A stretch of 64,000 bases of DNA from Litchfieldella anticariensis FP35 = DSM 16096. Lineage in GTDB: Bacteria > Pseudomonadota > Gammaproteobacteria > Pseudomonadales > Halomonadaceae. The position numbers were made by a program, and so were the translations under genes. The stretch covers positions 898,764 to 962,763 of the forward strand of contig NZ_KE332377.1 in the NCBI RefSeq assembly GCF_000409775.1, written 5' to 3'. The notes under the pieces were generated by a model. That model was not told where the DNA came from. It ran no database searches and was given only the letters and a program-made list of their open reading frames with translations. Of the stretch, positions 19,137-27,740 are shown piece by piece. Each line of letters begins with the position of its first letter. The stretch's first letter is position 1.

Positions 19137-19714
19137 GGAGCAATCTCCATCAGTCTCGGAAACCGCATCTGCGGCCAACGCCGGGGCCAATCAGCGATCC
19201 ACTCGGTCAAAGCCTCGATATCGTCGAGGTCAAGTGATTCGACGTGAGGCGGCAACGCCAGCTCGCTGTTGCTGGCAACACCACGAATCCAAGGATCTTC
19301 CCAAGCCAACAACGGCTTCCCGAGCGACTCGCGGTGCAGTTCCAGCTTGGGCAGCGGCCAAGCCTTGAACCCTTCCACTAACACCAGATCCGGCGCGAGC
19401 GGCCGCAAGGCCTCTATCAGAGTCGCCAAGTCCGGCTCCTCTTGGTCGGGTGTCTCCATCATCAGTGCCATACGCGCCCGTGAGGCAACCAGCATCGGGG
19501 TAGCACCGGCCTGACGCAGACGGTAACTATCCTTACCCGGCTGGTCCACATCGAAGGCGTGATGGGCATGCTTGATCACCGCGACTTGCAGGTTCCGCTG
19601 CCGTAATCTCGGCAGCAGGCTTTCCAGCAGCGTCGTCTTGCCAGTCCCGCTCCAGGCGGCAATGCCCAACAGCGGTAAGGATTCGCTCTCGAGCTTTAGA
19701 GAAGGCTGCTTCAT
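19133..19714 (-). CDS. mobB: Molybdopterin-guanine dinucleotide biosynthesis adaptor MobB
   Basis: This 193-aa P-loop GTP-binding protein has a Walker A motif GIAAWSGTGKTTLLESLLPR, VAVIKHAHHAFDVDQPGKDS and VLVEGFKAWPLPKLELHR, all diagnostic for MobB, which assists MobA. The start MKQPSLK overlaps the mobA stop by 4 nt. The longer open frame upstream lies inside mobA and is not used. Confidence 0.93.
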   Translation of the reverse strand: MKQPSLKLESESLPLLGIAAWSGTGKTTLLESLLPRLRQRNLQVAVIKHAHHAFDVDQPGKDSYRLRQAGATPMLVASRARMALMMETPDQEEPDLATLIEALRPLAPDLVLVEGFKAWPLPKLELHRESLGKPLLAWEDPWIRGVASNSELALPPHVESLDLDDIEALTEWIADWPRRWPQMRFPRLMEIAP

Positions 19715-20298
19715 GACTTCAACCATCGTTCGAGCCGAGCCTTGTCCTGCTCGGTATTTAGGTTGGCAAACGCATGTGGGCAATCGCTGAAATCCACATG
19801 ACACCACGCGTGGCGCGCGTACCAACGATCGATCTTGCGTTCACCGTCGGCCAGCGCTGCTCCCAGATCATCAACCAAATCGCGACGTATCATCGCCACC
19901 ACGGGATGGGCTCGCTCGCCGTCATGGGCCACGGCGATATCGCATTCACCGCAGCCAGCTGCCAATCTCTCCACCAGATTGTCCGGTAACACCGGGCTAT
20001 CGCAGGGGGCGACGATCACCCACGGCGTTCTGGCTTCCGACAATCCGCTCCAGATTCCCATCAAGGGCCCTTGATAACCGTCCTCGCGATCAGCGATCAC
20101 CCGTGCCCCCAAACGACCGTAGGCTTCCAAGTGACGGTTGGCATTGACCAGCACCTCGGCAACAAAAGGACGTAGACGATCCAGAACATGGTCAATCAAC
20201 ATCCGACCGGCAAATGGCTCCAGCCCTTTGTCGCGACCGCCCATACGGCGCCCCTGCCCACCGGCAAGAATCAGGCCGCTTATCTGCTCCGGGTGCAT
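19711..20298 (-). CDS. mobA: Molybdenum cofactor guanylyltransferase MobA
   Basis: This 195-aa nucleotidyltransferase attaches GMP to Mo-molybdopterin, making the bis-MGD cofactor used by DMSO-reductase-type enzymes such as nitrate reductase. The nucleotide loop LILAGGQGRRMGGRDKGLEP and VAPCDSPVLP are present. The start MHPEQIS is preceded by GGAGAG. It is the first gene of the operon; a possible promoter (TTGGAC with TATTAT at 20327-20332, spacer 19) lies just upstream on the minus strand. Confidence 0.94.
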   Translation of the reverse strand: MHPEQISGLILAGGQGRRMGGRDKGLEPFAGRMLIDHVLDRLRPFVAEVLVNANRHLEAYGRLGARVIADREDGYQGPLMGIWSGLSEARTPWVIVAPCDSPVLPDNLVERLAAGCGECDIAVAHDGERAHPVVAMIRRDLVDDLGAALADGERKIDRWYARHAWCHVDFSDCPHAFANLNTEQDKARLERWLKS

Positions 20299-20557
20299 GA
20301 GTGGCTCTCCGCAGAATATGGATATGATAATACGAGCATGACACCACATTTGTCCAAGCGGTCAAAAGCAGCATTGCCCTACCCCAAGCCTACCTCAGAC
20401 GACGCCATGACTCACAGCGCCAAACGACTGAATCGAGACGAAAGTCATCTCGATAACGACAGATGGTGGTGGTTATGTTCAAGCTCATAAGCCGGTATGA
20501 TGGTGTCAAGGATCTTCAACAAGAACGAATCTTCATTATGACTGACAAGGGCGGACA
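20299..20557. promoter_or_regulatory. Divergent promoter region mobA / XRE-cupin regulator
   Basis: This 259-bp gap lies between divergent mobA and the XRE-cupin gene. It contains the mobA -10 candidate ATAATA (20327-20332, minus strand). No operator or riboswitch (including a Moco-type element) was recognised. Confidence 0.4.
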
Positions 20558-21139
20558 ATGAGTGGATTCGACGTCGGTGCGCGTCTCAAGCAACTCCGAG
20601 TACAACGTGATCTCTCTCAACGCGAACTAGCCAAACGCGCCGGAGTCACCAACAGCACGATCTCGCTGATCGAGCAAAATAGCGTCAGTCCTTCGGTCAG
20701 CTCACTAAAGAAAATACTCGATGCCTTGCCGGTGACCATCAGCGAGTTCTTCGCCGGCGAGCAGCTATCACGCGAGCAAGTTTTCTATCGTGCCAGCGAA
20801 CTCACTGAAATCGGTGATGGGATCCTCTCCTGGCGCCTGGTGGGCGCCCGACGACCCAACCGCCGCATGTCGATCCTTCACGAGCGCTACCCCCCCGGTG
20901 CCGACACGGGGGAGGACATGCTCGAGCATGATGGCGAAGAAGGTGGCGTCATCATCTCAGGCACTATCGAACTCACCGTAGGCGGCGACGTTCAGCTTTT
21001 GACTGCCGGTGACGCCTATTACTTCGACTCGCGTCTTCCGCATCGATTCCGTAATGTCAGCGACAGCGAATGCGTCATCGTCAGCGCCAACAACCCGCCC
21101 TCTTTCTCGGACGGCGGAAATGCTCAGCACCATGCATGA
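20558..21139 (+). CDS. XRE-family regulator with C-terminal cupin domain
   Basis: This 193-aa protein has an N-terminal helix-turn-helix (LRVQRDLSQRELAKRAGVTN, then STISLIEQNSVSPSVSSLKK) and a C-terminal cupin (EEGGVIISGTIELTVGG and GDAYYFDSRLPHRFRN). Such regulators, including PuuR of putrescine catabolism, sense small molecules through the cupin. The effector and targets here are unknown. It diverges from the molybdenum-cofactor operon and converges with uraA, so neither neighbour clearly identifies its regulon. Confidence 0.82.
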   Translation: MSGFDVGARLKQLRVQRDLSQRELAKRAGVTNSTISLIEQNSVSPSVSSLKKILDALPVTISEFFAGEQLSREQVFYRASELTEIGDGILSWRLVGARRPNRRMSILHERYPPGADTGEDMLEHDGEEGGVIISGTIELTVGGDVQLLTAGDAYYFDSRLPHRFRNVSDSECVIVSANNPPSFSDGGNAQHHA

Positions 21140-21234
21140 GAGCTGTAAGCCAGCAGCCTCCACTATCAATCGATCCGATATGAGAGATTTTCACTTACAG
21201 CTTATCGCTTTCGACTTACCGCTTCTTTTAACGG

Positions 21235-22476
21235 CTATTCGTCGGCCGGTGGAAGCACCCAGTTCAACACGATTCCCACTAACGCCGCCAGGCTGACGCC
21301 CTGAAGGACGAATTGACCACCACCGATCTGCATGCCGCCAATACCGAATACCAGAATGAGTGACACCACCACCAGATTGCGCGGGGCAGTCAAGGAGTGC
21401 CCAGCACGAACCAGTGTGTTCATGCCCACCACCGCAATCGAACCGAACAACAGCGTCATGATCCCTCCCATCACCGGGCCAGGAATCGTCTGCAGCAAAG
21501 CCCCAAGCTTGGCCACGAAGGCCAGGAGAATGGCAACGCAGGCAGCAACCACCATGATTTTAGGGTTGAAGGCACGGGTCAGGGTCACAGCGCCGGTGAC
21601 TTCGGAATAGGTAGTATTGGGAGGACCACCAAACAGAGCCGCTATAGAAGTCGCCAAACCATCACCCAATAGGGTGCGATGCAAACCAGGTTTCTCCAGA
21701 TAATTCTTTCGCGTCACAGAACCGATCGCCACCATATCACCGATATGCTCCACGGCCGGCGCGATGGCTACCGGGATCATGAACAGAATCGCCGCCCAGT
21801 GAAAAGTTGGTGTGGTGAAGTTAGGCAGTTCGAACCACCCTGCATCACGTATCGGGGCAAAGTCCACCACTCCCATGGCCAATGCCAGCAGATAGCCGGT
21901 GACGATCCCTCCCATGATGGGTACCAGGCGCAGCAGACCACGTCCGAACACCGCCAATACCAGGGTCACCAGCAGGCTGATCATCGACAGGATGATCGCC
22001 TGGCCGTAACCGATATGCTCGCTGGTCTCGCCAGTCGCCATACTGACTGCCACAGGAGCCAGCGCCAAGCCAATGACCATGATCACCGGCCCGACCACCA
22101 CCGCCGGCAACAAACGGTTCAACCAGGCCGTCCCTTTGAGGCGTACGAACTGGGACATGACCACGTATACCAGGCCCGAGGCCATCAGCCCACCCAGCGT
22201 CGCAGAGACCCCAAAGTTTGCCACCGAGCCTTGTATAGGAGCGATGAAAGCAAACGACGATGCCAAGAACACTGGCACACTCTGACGCGTCACTGCGTGG
22301 AACACCAAGGTGCCAGCACCGGCAGTAAACAAGGCCACACTGGGATCGAGGCCAGTCAGCAGTGGTACCAAGACTAACGCGCCAAAGGCCACGAACAGCA
22401 TTTGCGCCCCAGTCAGTAGCGTTCGCGGCCAGGAACTCACCGGTTCGGCTGCCGCTGCGGTCGTCGTATTGCTCAT
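21235..22476 (-). CDS. uraA: Uracil permease (NCS2 family)
   Basis: This 413-aa nucleobase:cation symporter has about 14 hydrophobic segments. Family motifs are SSFAFIAPIQGSVANFGV near the N terminus and IAPAVEHIGDMVAIGSVTRK followed by GDGLATSIAALFGGPPNTTY, the substrate-site region of UraA. GGAG precedes the start. It lies downstream of upp but is separated from it by a strong terminator. Confidence 0.9.
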   Translation of the reverse strand: MSNTTTAAAAEPVSSWPRTLLTGAQMLFVAFGALVLVPLLTGLDPSVALFTAGAGTLVFHAVTRQSVPVFLASSFAFIAPIQGSVANFGVSATLGGLMASGLVYVVMSQFVRLKGTAWLNRLLPAVVVGPVIMVIGLALAPVAVSMATGETSEHIGYGQAIILSMISLLVTLVLAVFGRGLLRLVPIMGGIVTGYLLALAMGVVDFAPIRDAGWFELPNFTTPTFHWAAILFMIPVAIAPAVEHIGDMVAIGSVTRKNYLEKPGLHRTLLGDGLATSIAALFGGPPNTTYSEVTGAVTLTRAFNPKIMVVAACVAILLAFVAKLGALLQTIPGPVMGGIMTLLFGSIAVVGMNTLVRAGHSLTAPRNLVVVSLILVFGIGGMQIGGGQFVLQGVSLAALVGIVLNWVLPPADE

Positions 22477-22513
22477 TTCGTTATTCTCCAGTCAACTCAA
22501 TGACATCCTGCGC

Positions 22514-22545
22514 AAAAAAATGCCCTTGATAACATCCAAGGGCAT
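22514..22545 (-). terminator. Intrinsic terminator after upp
   Basis: On the minus strand, ATGCCCTTG and CAAGGGCAT pair around an 8-nt loop and are followed by a run of seven T. It lies 24 bp past the upp stop and 38 bp before the uraA start, so uraA either has its own promoter or depends on readthrough. Confidence 0.85.
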
Positions 22546-22568
22546 CAATTCCTGTGGCCGTGCTTTCA

Positions 22569-23198
22569 TCAACGGGTACCGAATATCTTATCCCCAGCGT
22601 CTCCGAGGCCAGGCACGATATAGCCGTTCTTGTCGAGGCGTTCGTCGATGGCCGCGGTATAGATCTCGACCTCGGGATAGGCATCCTGTACGCGCTTGAT
22701 ACCTTCGGGAGCGGCCACCAGTACGATCACTTTCATCTGCGGGCAACCCCGAGCCTTGAGCATGTCCAACGTTGCCACCATGGTACCTCCGGTGGCCAAC
22801 ATCGGGTCGATGACAATGGCCAAGCGCTCGTTGAGATCGTTGGTGAACTTTTCGAAATAGGGCACCGGCTCAAGGGTCTCTTCATCGCGATAAAGCCCTA
22901 CCACACTGATGCGGGCACTGGGGATCAGATCGGTGACGCCATCGAGCATACCGAGCCCGGCACGCAGGATCGGTACAATCGTCACCTTCTTGCCCTTGAG
23001 CTGCTCCACCGGCACCTGGGCGCCATTCCAGCCCTCGATACTCGACGCTTCAACCTCGAGATCCTGAGTCGCTTCATAGGTCAGCAACTTGGCCACCTCA
23101 CCGGCCAACTCACGAAAACTCTTGGTACTGATACCAGCAGCACGCATCAGCCCCAACTTGTGTTTGACCAGTGGGTGATTGATGGCATGAACGCTCAT
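22569..23198 (-). CDS. upp: Uracil phosphoribosyltransferase
   Basis: This 209-aa enzyme makes UMP from uracil and PRPP. The PRPP-binding motif [18 protein letters not shown], the uracil-site region [17 protein letters not shown] and the N-terminal [12 protein letters not shown] are all standard. The start MSVHAIN is chosen, with GAGG about 10 nt upstream; the longer frame adds unsupported residues. It pairs with uraA for uracil salvage. Confidence 0.96.
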   Translation of the reverse strand: MSVHAINHPLVKHKLGLMRAAGISTKSFRELAGEVAKLLTYEATQDLEVEASSIEGWNGAQVPVEQLKGKKVTIVPILRAGLGMLDGVTDLIPSARISVVGLYRDEETLEPVPYFEKFTNDLNERLAIVIDPMLATGGTMVATLDMLKARGCPQMKVIVLVAAPEGIKRVQDAYPEVEIYTAAIDERLDKNGYIVPGLGDAGDKIFGTR

Positions 23199-23326
23199 GG
23201 CGGATGGTCCTCGCTTCGATGGACGGGAAAGCTGCCTTTGCTTCGCCGGGATCACCAACGACAGCGCGCGACAAATTGCGCGCTATTTTAGCTTGATCGA
23301 GCGTTCAGGTTAAGGCCACTGTCAGA

Positions 23327-24016
23327 TCAAACCGGCTCGGCCGGCAATTGCCAGTCGATGGTTCCCCGCCCTTGTTCAGTCAGAAACCCGTTGGCACTCG
23401 AAAAGTGGTGATTGCCGAAAAAGCCACGATGGGCCGACAGTGGAGAAGGATGTGGCGATTCCAGTATCAAGTGACGACGCCTATCCACCAGTGCCTTTTT
23501 CTGCCGAGCATGACTGCCCCACAACAGGAACACAGTGGGCAGTCCATGTTCACTGACAGCGGAAATGGCACGATCGGTAAAGGTTTCCCAGCCCTGGCCA
23601 CGATGGGAACCGGCATTCCCCTGCTCCACTGTCAGTGAAGTGTTGAGCAACAACACACCCTGTCGAGCCCAACTTTCCAGGAATCCATGATTCACCGGTG
23701 TGAATCCCACATCCTGAGCCAATTCCTTGTAGATGTTCTGCAACGATGGCGGCGTCGGCACACTGGGACGCACCGAAAAGCACAACCCATGAGCCTGATT
23801 CGGACCGTGATAAGGATCCTGCCCCAGGATCACGACCCGCACCTGGTCGAGCGGCGTCAACTCGAAGGCGCGAAACCAGTTCGATGAGTGGGGATAGATA
23901 ACCTTACGGGATGTCTTTTCCCGGGCAAGGAAGTCTCGCAACTGTTGCATGTAAGGGGCTTTGAACTCAGCCCCCAGATAGCGGTCCCAGCTCTCGGGGA
24001 GAGGAGATTCCGGCAT
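23327..24016 (-). CDS. ung: Uracil-DNA glycosylase
   Basis: This 229-aa family 1 enzyme removes uracil from DNA. The water-activating motif [27 protein letters not shown] and the DNA-intercalation loop [13 protein letters not shown] are complete. An AAAGGACG ribosome site precedes the start. It lies 31 bp downstream of gpt, so it is probably in the apt-gpt-ung transcript. Confidence 0.96.
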   Translation of the reverse strand: MPESPLPESWDRYLGAEFKAPYMQQLRDFLAREKTSRKVIYPHSSNWFRAFELTPLDQVRVVILGQDPYHGPNQAHGLCFSVRPSVPTPPSLQNIYKELAQDVGFTPVNHGFLESWARQGVLLLNTSLTVEQGNAGSHRGQGWETFTDRAISAVSEHGLPTVFLLWGSHARQKKALVDRRRHLILESPHPSPLSAHRGFFGNHHFSSANGFLTEQGRGTIDWQLPAEPV

Positions 24017-24047
24017 CTTTCAACGTCCTTTTAGGATGAGTGTCTGA

Positions 24048-24539
24048 CTACTCAGGCGCCTGACTGCGCACTTGGTCAACCAGCGGCTCCACATAGGAAA
24101 CCCCCATGTCCCAAGGGAATTGAATCCAGCAATCCTGGGCCACCTCGGTCAGGCATTGATCGACCAACGGCCGTCCTTCAGGCTTGGCATACACGGTCAC
24201 GAAATGCGCCTTGGGCAGCATGTCACGTACCGCTCGTGCGGTCTTGCCTGTATCCACCAGATCATCGACCAGCAGCCAACCATCGCCGTCATGATCGACT
24301 CCCTTCATCACGTCGAGCCCGCCTTGATCCATGTGGTCGTAACTCTTGATGCAGACGGTATCGATGAGTCGCACATTGAGTTCGCGGGCAATCAATGCGG
24401 CAGGGATCAAACCACCACGAGTGATGGCGACAATACCCTTGAAATCACGCTCCACCAGCTTGTGGCATAGCGCCCGAACATCGCGATGAAGTTGATCCCA
24501 GGACACGGTGAAGTGCTGCTGATAACGATTAGCGCTCAT
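24048..24539 (-). CDS. gpt: Xanthine phosphoribosyltransferase
   Basis: This 163-aa type I phosphoribosyltransferase salvages xanthine and guanine. [19 protein letters not shown], the PRPP loop [18 protein letters not shown] and the C-terminal [14 protein letters not shown] match Gpt. It follows apt with a 36-bp gap. The ribosome-binding site is weak. Confidence 0.92.
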   Translation of the reverse strand: MSANRYQQHFTVSWDQLHRDVRALCHKLVERDFKGIVAITRGGLIPAALIARELNVRLIDTVCIKSYDHMDQGGLDVMKGVDHDGDGWLLVDDLVDTGKTARAVRDMLPKAHFVTVYAKPEGRPLVDQCLTEVAQDCWIQFPWDMGVSYVEPLVDQVRSQAPE

Positions 24540-24575
24540 GGTAGCTATACCGATTACGAAAGAGGAAGACGAGGA

Positions 24576-25121
24576 TCACTCGTCTTCGGTGAAGGAACAC
24601 ACTGAGAAAACGCCATAACCGGCATCCCGTATCTTCTGCGCCCCTCCCAGGTCAGGGAGATCGATGATGGTAGCCGTTTCCACCACATGACCTCCGCTGC
24701 GCGAAATCAACTTGGCCGCGGCCAGCATGGTACCCCCGGTAGCAATCAGGTCATCCATGATCAGAATGCGATCATTTTCGCGGAAAGCATCGGAGTGCAG
24801 CTCCACCTCAGCCTGCCCGTATTCCAAGGTATAAGTCTCGCTGATGGTCTTGAACGGCAACTTGCCCTTCTTGCGTACCGGAACGAAGCTGCAGCCCAGT
24901 TCATAAGCCACTGGAGCGCCGATGATAAATCCTCGGGCATCGATAGCGGCGATGGCATTCAGCTCCATCTCCTGATAGCGGTGCACGAAACTGTCGATCA
25001 ATTTGCGGAATGCAGCACTGTTCTGCAGCAGCGGGGTAATATCGCGAAAATTGACCCCCGGCTGCGGCCAGTCGGGGACGGTGCGAATGACAGATTTGAT
25101 GTACTCGCCATATATGCTCAT
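24576..25121 (-). CDS. apt: Adenine phosphoribosyltransferase
   Basis: This 181-aa enzyme makes AMP from adenine and PRPP. PGVNFRDITPLL, IAAIDARGFIIGAPVAYELG, FVPVRKKGKLP and the PRPP motif ILIMDDLIATGGTMLAA are diagnostic. The ATG of MSIYGEY is chosen, with GAGG before it; an upstream TTG is possible but unneeded. It starts 8 bp after the purine permease gene ends, linking uptake and salvage. Confidence 0.95.
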   Translation of the reverse strand: MSIYGEYIKSVIRTVPDWPQPGVNFRDITPLLQNSAAFRKLIDSFVHRYQEMELNAIAAIDARGFIIGAPVAYELGCSFVPVRKKGKLPFKTISETYTLEYGQAEVELHSDAFRENDRILIMDDLIATGGTMLAAAKLISRSGGHVVETATIIDLPDLGGAQKIRDAGYGVFSVCSFTEDE

Positions 25122-25129
25122 CGAAGGCC

Positions 25130-26434
25130 TCAATCCAGGAACACGAATTTCAGAACGAAGACGATCGCCAATACTACCACCGCCGGATTGAGGTCGCTGA
25201 AACGACCCGACAGTGTCTTGATAGCAGCATAACTGATAAAACCCAGTGCAATCCCTTCGGCAATAGAGAATGTCAACGGCATCGCCAAGGCAGCGATCAA
25301 GACAGGGGCCGCATCGGTCACGTCATCCCAGTTGGCATGTGCCAGGCTACCAGCCATCAGCACCGCTACATAAAGCAGTGCCCCGGCCGTAGCGAAAACG
25401 GGGATCGAGCCAGCCAGTGGAGAAAAGAACAGGCTGATCAGGAACAGGATCGCCACCACCACCGCCGTCAAACCGGTTCGCCCTCCCGAGGCGATCCCGG
25501 AAGCACTTTCAATGTAACTGGTGGTGGTCGAAGTCCCCAACAGGGACCCCGCCATGGAAGCGGTGCTGTCGGCCATCAGAGCGTTCTTGAGTCGGGGAAG
25601 CTTGCCGTCCTTATCGAGCAGACCACCACGATGCGCCACACCGATCAAGGTGCCGGACGTATCGAATAGATCGACGAAAAGGAAGGCAAAGATCACGCTG
25701 AGCATGGCCAGATCCAATGCACCGGCCAAGTCCAGAGCCATGAAGGTGGGAGCAATGGAGGGAGGCATTGACAGGATACCGCCGTATTCATTGTGGCCAA
25801 GCAGTGTGGCCACCAGCGTCACGGCAAGAATGCCAATCATCACTGCCCCGGTGACGCGCAGATACGCCAATGCCGAAATGGCAAAGAAACCGACCAACGT
25901 ATAGATCGCTGCCGGCTCGGTCAGGCTGCCCAACGAGACTAACGTCGCCGGGTTATCGATCACGATGCCAGCGTTCTGCAACGCGATCATGGCAAGAAAC
26001 AACCCAATCCCTGCGGCAATGCCCAAACGCAGCGACTGTGGAATGGAATTGATGATCCACTCACGTATCTTGAAGATGCTCAGCAGAAAGAAGATCAAGC
26101 CAGAGAAGAACACTGCCCCGAGTGCCGCTTCCCAGGAATACCCCATGCCCATCACCACCCCGTAGGTGAAGAAGGCATTGAGTCCCATGCCTGGCGCCAA
26201 AGCGACCGGATAGTTGGCCCACAGCCCCATGATCAGACAGCCGATCGCCGCCGCCAGACAAGTAGCGACGAACACGGCACCGTAATCCATGCCGGTTTGG
26301 GAGAGAATGCTGGGGTTGACGAAAATGATATAGGCCATGGTCAGGAAGGTGGTGATCCCGGCGATGACCTCGGTACGAACGTTGGTATCGTGTTCGGCGA
26401 GCTTGAAATGATTGTCGAGTAGGCGGTTCAACAT
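25130..26434 (-). CDS. Purine (adenine/hypoxanthine/guanine-type) permease, AzgA/PbuG family
   Basis: This 434-aa NCS2-related symporter has the AzgA-like opening TEVIAGITTFLTMAYIIFVN, ALAPGMGLNAFFTY, FLFVDLFDTSGTLIGVA and TTTSYIESASGIASGGRTGL. It has about 12-14 membrane segments. It is immediately upstream of apt, so adenine or related purines are the likely cargo. The start MLNRLLD is chosen because hydrophobic homology begins shortly after it. No purine riboswitch was recognised upstream. Confidence 0.85.
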   Translation of the reverse strand: MLNRLLDNHFKLAEHDTNVRTEVIAGITTFLTMAYIIFVNPSILSQTGMDYGAVFVATCLAAAIGCLIMGLWANYPVALAPGMGLNAFFTYGVVMGMGYSWEAALGAVFFSGLIFFLLSIFKIREWIINSIPQSLRLGIAAGIGLFLAMIALQNAGIVIDNPATLVSLGSLTEPAAIYTLVGFFAISALAYLRVTGAVMIGILAVTLVATLLGHNEYGGILSMPPSIAPTFMALDLAGALDLAMLSVIFAFLFVDLFDTSGTLIGVAHRGGLLDKDGKLPRLKNALMADSTASMAGSLLGTSTTTSYIESASGIASGGRTGLTAVVVAILFLISLFFSPLAGSIPVFATAGALLYVAVLMAGSLAHANWDDVTDAAPVLIAALAMPLTFSIAEGIALGFISYAAIKTLSGRFSDLNPAVVVLAIVFVLKFVFLD

Positions 26435-26680
26435 CGGCTCAGTCCTGCGCGCGTGGACGGATTGTCCTGGGTGCGAGAAAAGCCGCACATGGTACCCAAA
26501 GGCGTCACATGACGCGAGACGCTTTTTTGCCTCCATGGCGACCCGATCGATCGGTCTTACATCCAGCGATGCCCCGAGAGAATCGCTATATAAGCCCTAC
26601 ACATATAAGCAAGCAATGCGCCACATGCTATGCGGACCAACCAACGGAAACTTGACGGAACGGTCAGTAGCTTTCCATTG
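26435..26680. promoter_or_regulatory. 246-bp intergenic region upstream of the purine permease
   Basis: The gap between ribE and the permease gene contains a short hairpin (GCGTCA-CA-TGACGC near 26503-26516) and AT-rich runs around 26583-26610 suitable for a promoter. A purine riboswitch core was looked for and not seen. Confidence 0.3.
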
Positions 26681-27304
26681 TCACGCTTGTCGACTTGCAA
26701 GCACTCGCTCGACCGTCTCGACAATGGCCTGAGTCTGAGGATCGATTTCGATGTTGACACGATCCCCCGGCCCCCGCTCGCCCAGCGTCGTACGCGAGAG
26801 CGTCTCGGGGATCAGATTGACACAAAAATGCGCAACCCCTCCCGCCCTTCTCACCTCGCCAATCGTGAGGCTGATACCATCCACGCCAACATACCCTTTG
26901 TCGAACAGGAAGCGTGCATACTCGGCAGGCAGTTCGAACCACAGGCGACGGTTATCCGGAGCCTCTTCGAGTTCCACCAGCTCAGCCAAGCAGATCACAT
27001 GCCCTGACATGGCATGACCACCGATCTCGTCTCCGAAACGTGCCGCTCGCTCGATATTGACGCGGTCTCCCACCCGCAATGCCCCAAGATTGGTCAAACG
27101 CAGCGTCTCGCGCATCAAGTCGAAGCTGACATGATCACCGTCGATGGCCGTCACCGTCAGGCAAACGCCGTTATGCGCCACCGACGCGCCGACGACCAGC
27201 CCCTCCCGCAGCGACGCTGGCAATGCAACCACATGGGTACGAAATTCACTCTTCTCGACGACGGACACTAATGGTGCCGTGCCCTGGACGATACCTGTAA
27301 ACAT
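26681..27304 (-). CDS. ribE: Riboflavin synthase, alpha subunit
   Basis: This 207-aa enzyme dismutates two lumazines to riboflavin. The tandem lumazine-binding halves begin MFTGIVQG and [26 protein letters not shown] in the first half is mirrored by [13 protein letters not shown] in the second. It is alone here, away from other rib genes, and faces away from metN. No FMN riboswitch was recognised in the 436 bp upstream. Confidence 0.94.
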   Translation of the reverse strand: MFTGIVQGTAPLVSVVEKSEFRTHVVALPASLREGLVVGASVAHNGVCLTVTAIDGDHVSFDLMRETLRLTNLGALRVGDRVNIERAARFGDEIGGHAMSGHVICLAELVELEEAPDNRRLWFELPAEYARFLFDKGYVGVDGISLTIGEVRRAGGVAHFCVNLIPETLSRTTLGERGPGDRVNIEIDPQTQAIVETVERVLASRQA

Positions 27305-27488
27305 GCTCGACTCCCGAATTCATTCGCCCGGCCCGCGGCGCAAGACGACCAAGGTCGCCAGTCTAGGCAAGCCAGGACAGGTCGTCCACGGGGATTGTGC
27401 GTCCTGGCCATTTTTTACGCCAAGCGGCATCTCGGCAGTAATATTGCCTGATTATCAGCTCGATAGACCGAAACATGCACCACTATCG

Positions 27489-27517
27489 TTGACACCAAGC
27501 CACCTGACACCTACCAT
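27489..27517 (+). promoter_or_regulatory. metNIQ promoter
   Basis: TTGACA (27489-27494) and TACCAT (27512-27517) are separated by exactly 17 bp, a near-consensus sigma-70 promoter. Transcription would start near 27524, just before the riboswitch-like element. Confidence 0.7.
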
Positions 27518-27533
27518 TTGCGCTCATTATTCA

Positions 27534-27617
27534 GGCGCCGATTTGTACCCGGATTGCGGGCGCCCTCGCCATCGTCGCGCGTTGCCTCGAGCGGCGGGAA
27601 GTGCAGCTAAAAGGGTG
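27534..27617 (+). promoter_or_regulatory. SAM-II-like riboswitch aptamer upstream of metN
   Basis: GGCGCC (27534-27539) and GGCGCC (27559-27564) form P1 around the loop GATTTGTACCCGGATTGCG. After about 36 nt comes GTGCAGCTAAAAGGGTG (27601-27617). This mirrors SAM-II: a P1 hairpin whose loop contains GATTT and ACC, and a 3' GCTAAA-GGG strand that closes an H-type pseudoknot. ACCC (27547-27550) can pair with GGGT (27613-27616), and TTGC with GCAG. The insertion between P1 and the 3' strand is longer than in the compact form and can fold on itself. Control of a methionine importer fits SAM sensing. Confidence 0.72.
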
Positions 27618-27631
27618 TGTCCAGCGTTGAT

Positions 27632-27657
27632 GGCCACCCGCCAGGGTGGCCTTTTTT
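27632..27657 (+). terminator. Regulated intrinsic terminator (attenuator) before metN
   Basis: GGCCACCC and GGGTGGCC pair around GCCA and are followed by six T. It lies between the promoter and metN with no gene before it, so it must be an attenuator. CACCC of its left arm (27635-27639) can instead pair with GGGTG (27613-27617) of the aptamer 3' strand, giving an antiterminator when the pseudoknot is not formed. Confidence 0.82.
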
Positions 27658-27740
27658 CTCCACCCTTCTGCTTTGCTTCCGACCGATTCTTCGGCCCTGC
27701 CCGCAACCGGCAACATCCGCCCAGCCGACCTGACAGGACC

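Noticed and set aside
26435..26680. Purine riboswitch upstream of the purine permease
   Set aside because: AT-rich parts looked suggestive, but the three-way-junction core of guanine/adenine riboswitches was not found.
27305..27440. FMN riboswitch upstream of ribE
   Set aside because: No recognisable FMN aptamer core was seen on the minus strand in front of ribE; the structured element in this gap reads on the plus strand toward metN.
27144..27740. Long open frame extending metN upstream by about 200 codons
   Set aside because: It runs through the promoter, the riboswitch-like element and the terminator. MetN proteins begin at the nucleotide-binding domain, which matches the ATG at 27741.
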